Source: Anaerolineaceae bacterium UBA5211
Lineage (GTDB): Bacteria; Chloroflexota; Anaerolineae; Anaerolineales; Anaerolineaceae
Length of the DNA: 20,508 nt
Assembly (NCBI GenBank): GCA_002412595.1
Contig: DHVJ01000048.1
Location: 1-20,508, forward strand
Reading direction: 5' to 3'
Of the stretch, positions 14,512 to 20,508 are shown piece after piece. The notes below the pieces were generated by a model. The model saw nothing but the letters and a program-made list of their open reading frames with translations, searched no databases and had not been told where the DNA came from. The position numbers were made by a program, and so were the translations under genes. The stretch's first letter is position 1. Every line of letters begins with the position of its first letter.

Positions 14512-14814
14512 TCAGAACTGAAAACCGCCGCTGGCCGGTACCACTTTATATTCATAATTGGTCACGAAATCCAGCAGCCGCACGATCAACGCATCCCATT
14601 CCTCACTACGCATAACCTCATAGATCTGCGCAATCGTCGGAAGGATGGCCCCAACCATGATCTGCGGCTCTTCGCCATAAACTGTCACCCAGGCATCGCT
14701 CAATTGAAAGCCCAGGCGCTGGACTTGCGGCAAGAATTCTCTGACTACAAACTCAAAATATTCCTGTTCGTGTTCCGGGTTAATATCCCAGGTCATGATC
14801 AACTTGCCGGGCAT
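14512..14814 (-). CDS. Conserved-looking hypothetical, possible dimeric alpha/beta-barrel
   Basis: I do not recognise this 100-aa protein. It is soluble and acidic. It starts with a beta-like strand (KLIMTWDI), then a helix (PEHEQEYFEFVVREFLPQVQ), two strands (DAWVTVYG, IMVGAILPT), a second helix (IAQIYEVMRSEEWDALIVRLLDFV) and a final strand (YEYKVVP). That beta-alpha-beta-beta-alpha-beta order fits a ferredoxin-like dimeric barrel of the ABM/NIPSNAP kind, but no active-site residue is evident. AGGAG six bases upstream supports the start. It sits 12 bp after the MBL-fold gene and 38 bp before mutY, so it is part of the same transcript. A function linked to repair cannot be claimed from position alone. 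Confidence 0.75.
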   Translation of the reverse strand: MPGKLIMTWDINPEHEQEYFEFVVREFLPQVQRLGFQLSDAWVTVYGEEPQIMVGAILPTIAQIYEVMRSEEWDALIVRLLDFVTNYEYKVVPASGGFQF

Positions 14815-14826
14815 CTCCTGCTCCTG

Positions 14827-15477
14827 CTAATCGTGCGGGAAATCCAGCACAATCACCTGGGATTCCTCCGGCAGAGAAGCCACATTAGCAACCTTCAAAG
14901 AAGGCATAGTTTCCACTTCGGATAAACCCATTTCCTTCAGGAATTTGCCAATCGGATCCAGTTCGAGTTTGGTTTCTGTAGTCTGGTAATGCATGGGGAT
15001 GACAATGTTGGGTTCGAAAAGACTAATGGCTTCCGCAGCTTTAGCCGCGTTCAGACTGCCGTTACCGCCAACCGGTACCAATGCAATATGCACAGGGCCC
15101 AGCGATTCCACTTCAGCCTGAGTGGGCACTTGCAGCATATCGCCCAAATGGACAATATTAATGCCGCCAAAGTCGATCAGATAAAGCGTGTTAACAGCCT
15201 GGTCGGCTTCACGTTTTTTGCGGGAGTCAGTGCGCAAGCCGGTGATAAACACACCCCCAACTTCATATTCACCCGGGCCGCTGATCACATAGGGGTCCCC
15301 TTTCACACCCTTTAAATAACTATGGCTAGGGTTCTCATGGCTGAGGGTCACGATATCCGCTTTTAACTTGAGCGGCTGATAGCCGACATATTCCGAATCA
15401 TAAGGATCACAAACCACAGCTGTTTGGCCGCGTTCTGTTATTTTAAAGCATGAGTGTCCATACCAAGTAATTTCCAT
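14827..15477 (-). CDS. MBL-fold (UlaG-like) protein with altered metal motif
   Basis: A 216-aa metallo-beta-lactamase-fold protein of the Lactamase_B_3/UlaG-like group: MEITWYGHSCFKI at the N-terminus, GPGEYEVGGVFITGL, a later Asp in HLGDM (Asp113) and a C-terminal His in IPMHY (His163). The central HxHxDH metal motif reads His47-Glu-Asn49-Pro-Ser51-His52, lacking the second His and the Asp. It may therefore bind metal differently or not be a hydrolase. A strong GGAGG ribosome binding site lies 4 nt upstream. It heads the minus-strand run continuing into the 100-aa unknown, mutY and pcm. Confidence 0.85.
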   Translation of the reverse strand: MEITWYGHSCFKITERGQTAVVCDPYDSEYVGYQPLKLKADIVTLSHENPSHSYLKGVKGDPYVISGPGEYEVGGVFITGLRTDSRKKREADQAVNTLYLIDFGGINIVHLGDMLQVPTQAEVESLGPVHIALVPVGGNGSLNAAKAAEAISLFEPNIVIPMHYQTTETKLELDPIGKFLKEMGLSEVETMPSLKVANVASLPEESQVIVLDFPHD

Positions 15478-15498
15478 TCAACCTCCGGTTCGCGGATG

Positions 15499-15506
15499 AT
15501 TATACA
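15499..15506 (-). promoter_or_regulatory. Promoter -10 of the MBL-mutY-pcm run
   Basis: The minus strand reads TG-TATAAT (-10 at 15499-15504). The start is near 15492, giving a leader of about 15 nt with GGAGG. No -35 seen. Confidence 0.5.
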
Positions 15507-15590
15507 TTATTTAGTCTAAACCCATTCTAACCCTTGCTTTCAGACGGTCGAATTTGTAATATTCTAATATACAGTAACTTGGAGAAACGA

Positions 15591-16598
15591 ATGCATGCAA
15601 TTTTAGAGTGGCTAATGGACGGGCCAGCCTGGGTGCGCTATCGGTGTTTAAAAGATTTGCTGGAAATGGGCGAGGACACCGAGTCAGTGCAAGCAGCCAG
15701 AAAAGAAATGCTGTCGGATCCACAGATCCTAAAACTGATCATCGATTTGGAAGAGTGGGAATTAAAACCGTTAAAAAGGCATAATGACGCCATTCACCCC
15801 ATTCATAAGCTGGTGTTTTTAGCGGATATTGGTTTGACAGTCAACGATCCGGGAATCTCTGCAATTCTAACCAACATCAAACATCACCAATCTACAGATG
15901 GACCGTTTCAAGTTTTAAGCAACTACCCAACCGTTTTTGGCGGCAGCGGCCAAGATGAATGGTTATGGTGTTCGTGCGACGCGCCGTCCACGCTGTATGC
16001 GATGCAAAAAATGGGTATGCAAGATGATCCACAAGTAAATTCCGCCGTGGATTTTTTGGCTGCGCTTGGACGCAATAACGGCTGGCCGTGCAAAGCTGAC
16101 AGCCAATTGGAGAAATTCAAGGGTCCAGGCAAACAAAGTGATCCCTGCCCGTATGCCAACCTGATCATGCTAAAAATGCTGGCGGTCCGTTCGTCCTCTG
16201 GCGACCAGACCAATATCCAATCCGGATTAAAAACAGCGCTTCTTCTATGGGAATCCAGTTGGAGCCAGCAGCCCTATCTTTTTAAAATGGGAAAAGACTT
16301 TCGCAAACTAAAAGTGCCGTTTATCTGGTATGACCTTCTGCACCTGGCGGAAACACTCTCCTATTATCCGCAAATCCACAAAGACAAACGGTTTATTGAA
16401 ATCCTGTCACTTTTGGAAAGTAAGCAGGATGCGGCCGGCAAATTTACCAGTGAGTCTATCTGGAGCAAGTGGTCAGGATGGGAATTCTGCCAGAAACGCG
16501 AACCTTCGCGCTGGGTTACTCTGTGTGCCTTGAGAATTCTTAAACGGTCCGGACGGTGGCCAATTCCTACGCCACACGCCGAATTACATAAATCGTAA
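15591..16598 (+). CDS. Unknown protein, possible alpha/alpha-toroid (prenyltransferase/squalene-cyclase-like)
   Basis: A 335-aa soluble protein, almost all helical. Features reminiscent of the squalene cyclase/prenyltransferase toroid are repeated helix pairs with segments such as DGPFQVLSNYP, NNGWPCKAD and DAAGKFTSESIWSKWSGWEFCQK, plus conserved-looking cysteines in WLWCSCDAPSTLYAM. The catalytic DxDD or zinc-binding pattern of true cyclases or prenyltransferases is not evident, so an enzyme activity should not be assigned. The ATG at 15591 has GGAG 6 nt upstream; the frame stays open upstream to a TTG at 15534, but that has no ribosome binding site. It is divergent from the MBL-fold gene, and its last 32 bp overlap the 3' end of the opposite phosphatase gene. 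Confidence 0.7.
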   Translation: MHAILEWLMDGPAWVRYRCLKDLLEMGEDTESVQAARKEMLSDPQILKLIIDLEEWELKPLKRHNDAIHPIHKLVFLADIGLTVNDPGISAILTNIKHHQSTDGPFQVLSNYPTVFGGSGQDEWLWCSCDAPSTLYAMQKMGMQDDPQVNSAVDFLAALGRNNGWPCKADSQLEKFKGPGKQSDPCPYANLIMLKMLAVRSSSGDQTNIQSGLKTALLLWESSWSQQPYLFKMGKDFRKLKVPFIWYDLLHLAETLSYYPQIHKDKRFIEILSLLESKQDAAGKFTSESIWSKWSGWEFCQKREPSRWVTLCALRILKRSGRWPIPTPHAELHKS

Positions 16599-19329
16599 CA
16601 TCATCGGAAGGCAGCGCGTTGGCCTGGAATTCAAGCAGTTTAGAATCCAGCATTTCGATCAGCGAAGGATCGGTCTGCCAGGCATAGGTCTTGAGCAACC
16701 CATAAAGCCGGCCTTCCCCAAATATCGCGTCAAGCGGGGAACGCGCTTCAGTTACGCCATCGGTGTACATAACCAAGTGATCTCCCGGGCGAATTTGAAG
16801 CGTTTTATTTTCCAGTGCAAGCGCAGCTTCCACGCCCAAAGGCATAGCTCCTTTTTCCAGCCAAATTAACCCTTTGTTGTTCTTTCTCAACAAAAGCGGC
16901 AGGTTATGACCCGCATTCGTATAAACCAATTCCCCGGTTTTAACATCCAGGACAGCATAAAAAACTGTGACGAATAGCCCTTCGTTCGAACTCTCCAGGA
17001 GCATGCGGTTTACATGTTGCAATGTTTCTGCGGGGGAATTGCCAGATTGCGCAGCTGCGTGGATTAACGTACGGGCCACCGTCATCGTCAATGCAGCCGG
17101 CAGACCTTTATCGGAAACATCCGCGATGACTAGTCCCAAATGATTCTCACCAATCGGAATAGCATCGTAAAAATCACCGCCAACCTGCATAGCCGGCCGC
17201 CAGCGTACGCTGATTTCCCAGCCCGGTATTAGCGGAAGTTTATCCGGCAGAAAAGTCTTTTGGATTTCCTGTGCCAGTTGGATTTCACGGCGCACGCGTT
17301 CCTGCTTGACCATCTCTTTCTTCAAGTGTTCATTCTGGATCGCGATGGAAAGCTGCTGAGCAACACCTTTAATGATTTCAACTTTTTTCTCACGTAATTG
17401 ATGACCTTCACTGGACTCAAACACTAACAGGAATCCATAATCGTCGTCCGTGATATACAAAGGAAAGAGCATGAGAACAGGTTCAGGATTATCGGGAACC
17501 TGGTTTTTTTTCAGGAAAGGTCGGTAATCGATCTGCAGCCATTCCGAAGGAGACTGAGCGCCAATATCACAGAAGATCGGCTGCTGTTGCTGCAGGGCCA
17601 AATCGAGACTTCGATTGGCGGCTTTGATTGAAACGGGCAGCGCTTCCACCTGGGTTTTCCAGCTTTGGCTGTAAGCGGCGTGCAGCTGCAGCCGTTCGCT
17701 AGCATCATCCAACAGATAAACCAGGGTTGTATCCACGCCCACAACAAAAGGAAGCAGGTTAGTTACATTGGCGAGAGTCTCATCCAAATCAACCGAAGCA
17801 GCTACCATCTCGGCCACTTGCAGCAGGATTGCTGTGATGTAAGCTTCATTTTCCTGCGATTCCCTCAATTCAAAGTTTTCAATAGCCAGCGCTATTTGCC
17901 GTGCAACCGCCATGAGCACATTCTGCTGCCCGGAAGCCAGATCAGTTGTGCCGGGTTTATCCGCTGATAATTGATCGACCAACAGCAGGCCGAACACCCG
18001 TTTATGCGCCACCATTGGCACTAGTTTGCAGCAATGTCCATTGTCTTTCCCATCTGAAAGTCCACGGTTGATTAAATAGGACTGATCGAGATCCAGAGGG
18101 ATTTTCAACACAGCTACCTGGTGAAAACGTTCAGCAGCCTGCTCTTCATATGGAAGCATGGCCAATTTAGGTTCAATACTTTTTTGAAAACCATAATGTG
18201 CATTGAGATAGAACTCAGTTGATTCTCTTCCAGGCATATAAATAGCACATTTTTCAACACCCACCAGCAACGGCAAAATTCGCACAATAGCTTCAAACAG
18301 GTCGTCCAGGTTATCGTAAGCCTGGGCAGCTTCGGCCACCTGCAGCATCACTGTGGAAATCCATGTCTTTTCGAAAATATCGTCGAACAATTCCGCGTTT
18401 TCAATCGCAAGCGAAATAGAATCTGCCAGAATGCGCAGCACCATCACATCGTTCTCATGAAAAGCATCCAGTTCATCACTCAGAATTTCCAAAACGCCTA
18501 AAAGTTGATCGTTGATCAACAACGGCAAACAAATTTCCGAGCTGGCCGCAGATAATCCCTTGACCGGACGATATTGATCCGAGCAGTTTACATCGGGTGC
18601 ATAGATCTCGCTGCGGGCCGCCGCGCAGCTGCCCACCAGACCTTGTCCCAAGGGAATACCTGCTCCCATGGTCAGGCATTCTTTTTGGCCGGCATTCAAA
18701 ACCTGGCCGGCACTGGCTTGCAGCGCCAGACGCTTTTCCTCATCATCAAATGTATAAAGCGCGACAAAATAGAATTGAAAGGTATCGTGAACCAATTGGA
18801 CCATTTTATCGAACAAGTCATGCGGTTCACGGAAACGCACGATTTCCATGCTGACGTTGCGCACCAAGGCTAACTGGTCATAGCGCCAATCTTTCAGGCG
18901 CGTGATGCGGGTCATATCCAGGATGCCAGCCAGATAACGGCCGGTGATTTCCAAAAAATTCTCCCAATCCTCGGAGAGGTCCATAACTTCCGAGAACTTA
19001 AATCGGACCCATCCAAAGGGCTCATTCTCTTTTTGGAGGGAGATCATAAAAGAATCTTGCGGGACTGGTTCCGAAAACGGCACACCGGGTTTTGTGAAAA
19101 TATCCGCAGGAAGGCCGTTATTTTTATATTGCTTCTTGAGGGCCAGCTGTTGATCTGGCAGAGGCTTAAATTGCTCGCTCAAGCGGACATCTACCTGCGC
19201 CCCGAACATGGAAGAGAGTTTGGTCTTGATTAACTCAATCTGTTCATAGATCGAGCTTTGCGCCAGTAATTCATCCCCCAGCTCAAACAATTGGCGCCAA
19301 GTGGCCTGATTCATAACGTGAGGCGCCAT
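16567..19329 (-). CDS. Multi-GAF PP2C-type phosphatase (RsbU/SpoIIE family)
   Basis: A 920-aa signalling phosphatase expected to dephosphorylate the STAS protein encoded upstream. The first 150 residues look like a degenerate sensory domain. Three GAF-like domains follow (about 160-313, 330-486, 505-668). The second and third are preceded by near-identical helices (VMLQVAEAAQ and ILLQVAEMVA), which indicates internal duplication. A helical linker with ERVRREIQLAQEIQKTFLP (about 677-695) leads into the PP2C domain (about 700-918), with metal-binding acids in GGDFYD (Asp719, Asp722), IADVSDKG (Asp737, Asp740), YTDGVTEA (Asp857) and SDDVT (Asp909/910). All key residues are present. There is no membrane segment, so it probably senses a cytosolic ligand. 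AGGAG about 11 nt upstream lies in the end of the kinase gene; the gap between them is 8 bp. Confidence 0.93.
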   Translation of the reverse strand: MAPHVMNQATWRQLFELGDELLAQSSIYEQIELIKTKLSSMFGAQVDVRLSEQFKPLPDQQLALKKQYKNNGLPADIFTKPGVPFSEPVPQDSFMISLQKENEPFGWVRFKFSEVMDLSEDWENFLEITGRYLAGILDMTRITRLKDWRYDQLALVRNVSMEIVRFREPHDLFDKMVQLVHDTFQFYFVALYTFDDEEKRLALQASAGQVLNAGQKECLTMGAGIPLGQGLVGSCAAARSEIYAPDVNCSDQYRPVKGLSAASSEICLPLLINDQLLGVLEILSDELDAFHENDVMVLRILADSISLAIENAELFDDIFEKTWISTVMLQVAEAAQAYDNLDDLFEAIVRILPLLVGVEKCAIYMPGRESTEFYLNAHYGFQKSIEPKLAMLPYEEQAAERFHQVAVLKIPLDLDQSYLINRGLSDGKDNGHCCKLVPMVAHKRVFGLLLVDQLSADKPGTTDLASGQQNVLMAVARQIALAIENFELRESQENEAYITAILLQVAEMVAASVDLDETLANVTNLLPFVVGVDTTLVYLLDDASERLQLHAAYSQSWKTQVEALPVSIKAANRSLDLALQQQQPIFCDIGAQSPSEWLQIDYRPFLKKNQVPDNPEPVLMLFPLYITDDDYGFLLVFESSEGHQLREKKVEIIKGVAQQLSIAIQNEHLKKEMVKQERVRREIQLAQEIQKTFLPDKLPLIPGWEISVRWRPAMQVGGDFYDAIPIGENHLGLVIADVSDKGLPAALTMTVARTLIHAAAQSGNSPAETLQHVNRMLLESSNEGLFVTVFYAVLDVKTGELVYTNAGHNLPLLLRKNNKGLIWLEKGAMPLGVEAALALENKTLQIRPGDHLVMYTDGVTEARSPLDAIFGEGRLYGLLKTYAWQTDPSLIEMLDSKLLEFQANALPSDDVTIYVIRRVA

Positions 19330-19337
19330 TTACAAAA

Positions 19338-19781
19338 TCACTCCTGTTGGTTATGTTCCTGACCGGAGGGCCCTTTTCCGGTTTTTACCATTCTCAGCTC
19401 GTTTCCATTTTTACTGCTAAAGGAAAATTCAACTGAATCCATCAAGGTTTTCATAAAATGCAACCCCAAACCGCGTGATTTACGCCGGCGAAGGTCATTC
19501 TTGATATTGGGTGATTTCACTTTCTCCGGATCAAAGGGTTTTCCGTGATCGCGCATGATCACTTCCAGTCTGCCCGGTTCAACTATATAGGAACACTCAA
19601 TATCCCCTTTGCCTTCTCCCTGATAGGCATGGTCGATGATATTCGCAGCGGCTTCATCAACCGCTAGCTCGACCTCGCAAATGGATTCTTCATCCAGAGC
19701 TGCTTCCGTTGCTGCCTGAACATAAAATTCTCTGATCTCACTTAGACTTGAGAATCTGCCTGGGAAAGCAATCGAGCGCAT
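19338..19781 (-). CDS. Anti-sigma factor serine kinase (RsbW/SpoIIAB type)
   Basis: A 147-aa GHKL-fold ATPase. The N-box ELAVDEAAANIIDHAY (38-53) with Asn47, the G1 box DHGKPFDP (78-85) and the G2 box GLGLHFMKTLMD (104-115) are intact, so ATP binding and kinase activity are likely. In the usual scheme it phosphorylates the STAS partner and binds a sigma factor or other target when that partner is phosphorylated. The C-terminal 15 residues are a polar extension. No Shine-Dalgarno is visible before the ATG, and only 8 bp separate it from the STAS gene, so translation is probably coupled. No sigma factor gene is adjacent, so the controlled target is unknown. Confidence 0.92.
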   Translation of the reverse strand: MRSIAFPGRFSSLSEIREFYVQAATEAALDEESICEVELAVDEAAANIIDHAYQGEGKGDIECSYIVEPGRLEVIMRDHGKPFDPEKVKSPNIKNDLRRRKSRGLGLHFMKTLMDSVEFSFSSKNGNELRMVKTGKGPSGQEHNQQE

Positions 19782-19789
19782 AGAGCGTA

Positions 19790-20125
19790 TTAAAAACTGC
19801 CTACGGCCTGGGCAGTATCCTCAAAAACTTTGAAATACGGAATGAAGCCGGCCAAATCCAGGGCATCGTGGATGCGCTTGGGGATACTCGCCAGAATTAC
19901 CTCACCGCGATTGAAGCGTTTGCATTTCTTTTGGGCATTCACCAGAACCCATAAACCGGCGCTGGAAATAAAATCAACCTGGTTCAGGTCGAGTACCAAT
20001 TTATAGTTGCCTTCGTCGATCAGGTCATTCAATGCTTCCTGCATTTGGGGTGCGGTTGCGCTATCAATTCTTCCATTGACATTAATTAGCACGCAACGCT
20101 TTAAAACCGTTGATTTAATTTCCAT
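19790..20125 (-). CDS. STAS-domain anti-anti-sigma factor (RsbV/SpoIIAA type)
   Basis: A 111-aa single STAS domain. NVNGRIDSATAPQMQEAL (15-32) and LDLNQVDFISSAGLWVL (45-61) are typical. Alignment of FISSAGL with the FMDSSGL of SpoIIAA makes Ser55 the likely phosphorylation site; the preceding Asp of the classical motif is Ser54 here, a common variant. When dephosphorylated it should bind the kinase and free the kinase's target. AGGAG 8 nt before ATG supports the start. It is the first gene of the partner-switching operon, with an extended -10 promoter and a palindrome in the -35 region. Confidence 0.92.
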   Translation of the reverse strand: MEIKSTVLKRCVLINVNGRIDSATAPQMQEALNDLIDEGNYKLVLDLNQVDFISSAGLWVLVNAQKKCKRFNRGEVILASIPKRIHDALDLAGFIPYFKVFEDTAQAVGSF

Positions 20126-20161
20126 CTTGAATTCTCCTAATTAACTTTACATACAAAAGCG

Positions 20162-20170
20162 ATTATAACA
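20162..20170 (-). promoter_or_regulatory. Promoter of the partner-switching operon
   Basis: The minus strand reads TGT-TATAAT (-10 at 20162-20167), an extended -10. The expected -35 window (20185-20190) holds no -35 hexamer but the centre of a palindrome. Start near 20155, leader of about 30 nt. Confidence 0.6.
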
Positions 20171-20178
20171 TGCCCGAA

Positions 20179-20197
20179 TTAGTTAGGCCCTAACTAA
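20179..20197. promoter_or_regulatory. Palindromic operator candidate
   Basis: Perfect 9-1-9 inverted repeat TTAGTTAGG-C-CCTAACTAA. It covers the -35 position of the minus-strand promoter and lies just upstream of the plus-strand promoters for the tRNA genes. The symmetry suggests a dimeric helix-turn-helix regulator; which one is unknown. Confidence 0.55.
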
Positions 20198-20213
20198 AAT
20201 AGTGCCGAATATC

Positions 20214-20241
20214 TTGTTATTTCAACGCAATATGGTAAAAT
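20214..20241 (+). promoter_or_regulatory. Distal tRNA operon promoter (candidate)
   Basis: TTGTTA (20214-20219), 16 nt, TAAAAT (20236-20241) preceded by TGG. A second, upstream candidate for the tRNA-Thr transcript. Confidence 0.4.
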
Positions 20242-20248
20242 CCCAGTC

Positions 20249-20277
20249 TTGTCCTGCATTTAAGCTTTTGGTATAAT
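20249..20277 (+). promoter_or_regulatory. Main tRNA operon promoter
   Basis: TTGTCC (20249-20254), 17-nt spacer, TATAAT (20272-20277) preceded by TGG. Start near 20284, about 27 nt before tRNA-Thr. Confidence 0.65.
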
Positions 20278-20310
20278 CGAATGGTTGTACCTTAAATGAG
20301 TATAATTACT

Positions 20311-20383
20311 GCCGACGTAGCTCAAACGGCAGAGCAACCGCCTTGTAAGTGGTAGGTTACGGGTTCGATTCCCGTCGTCGGCT
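20311..20383 (+). tRNA. tRNA-Thr (anticodon UGU)
   Basis: Complete 73-nt cloverleaf without encoded CCA. The acceptor arms GCCGACG and CGTCGGC pair fully, with U as discriminator base. The anticodon arm ACCGC/GTGGT holds loop CTTGTAA (20342-20348), anticodon UGU at 20344-20346. The T arm ACGGG-TTCGATT-CCCGT is canonical. It reads ACA and related threonine codons. Confidence 0.96.
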
Positions 20384-20460
20384 CAGTTGCAATTGAGCAA
20401 GTGGGTGCGGTCTGGAACATTAGAGCGTCTCACTTGCATGCCTGCAACTGGCAAGTTTTT
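20384..20460 (+). other. Structured tRNA-Thr / tRNA-Tyr spacer
   Basis: A 77-nt spacer with nested inverted repeats: outer CAGTTGCA (20384-20391) with TGCAACTG (20443-20450), inner GCAAGTG (20397-20403) with CACTTGC (20431-20437). The CACTTGC arm can also pair with GCAAGT (20451-20456), which leads into the T-run just before tRNA-Tyr. Confidence 0.6.
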
Positions 20461-20508
20461 GGGCGGTTACCCAAGTGGCCAACGGGGACTGACTGTAAAT
20501 CAGTTGGC
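20461..20508 (+). tRNA. tRNA-Tyr (anticodon GUA), truncated by the window end
   Basis: The 5' half of a class II tRNA. Acceptor 5' strand GGGCGGT, D arm, then anticodon stem ACTGA/TCAGT (20488-20492 with 20500-20504) and loop CTGTAAA with anticodon GUA at 20495-20497. The variable arm, T arm and 3' end lie beyond the window. A tRNA-Thr/tRNA-Tyr order is often seen upstream of tuf. Confidence 0.92.

Noticed and set aside
15534..15590. TTG start extending the toroid-like protein by 19 residues
   Set aside because: No ribosome binding site, and the ATG at 15591 has GGAG at proper spacing.
20301..20306. TATAAT just before tRNA-Thr as a promoter
   Set aside because: A start 6-8 nt downstream would fall inside the tRNA, and no -35 is placed correctly.

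Overview
The window looks like a core chromosomal stretch from a Chloroflexota bacterium, most likely class Anaerolineae. That placement is an inference. It rests on the gene mix (VanW with PG_binding_4 domains, LCP protein, RNase J, GAF/PP2C phosphatase), on extended -10 promoters, and on a dispersed repeat whose GTCATTCTGAGC-type core I associate with Chloroflexi genomes. No phage, transposase, integrase or CRISPR array is visible, and I see no clearly novel system. The most interesting material is regulatory and intergenic.

Layout. Positions 1-437 hold the 5' tip of a 16S rRNA gene on the minus strand and its leader, with two tandem consensus-like promoters. Positions 438-4075 (plus) carry three genes: a VanW-family cell-wall protein, a Trm112-like zinc protein and an LCP (LytR-CpsA-Psr) protein. 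Positions 4076-4472 hold no gene but two diverged copies of a repeat that includes a terminator hairpin. Urocanate hydratase (hutU) lies on the minus strand at 4473-6125. Positions 6268-8985 (plus) carry an FmdB-type zinc ribbon with its own terminator, then a two-gene operon of an LPG_synthase_TM (UPF0104) membrane protein and an FAD oxidoreductase. A 487-bp gap leads to dnaA (9473-10810), followed by a hairpin-rich leader and the RNase J gene (11054-12694).

On the minus strand, 15477 down to 12709 is a four-gene run: an MBL-fold protein with an altered metal motif, a 100-aa unknown, mutY and pcm (protein-L-isoaspartate methyltransferase). MutY and Pcm are both damage-repair proteins, so the run has a maintenance flavour. 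A plus-strand unknown with a toroid-like look (15591-16598) overlaps tail-to-tail with the last operon. That operon (20125 down to 16567) is a partner-switching module: a STAS anti-anti-sigma factor, an RsbW-type kinase and a three-GAF RsbU/SpoIIE-type phosphatase. The window closes with tRNA-Thr(UGU), a structured spacer and the start of tRNA-Tyr(GUA).

Common regulatory theme. Most promoters I could recognise have a TG just upstream of a TATAAT-like -10 and a weak or absent -35. Several -10 boxes sit only 4-9 nt from the start codon, which suggests leaderless mRNAs. Only the rRNA promoters have a perfect -35.
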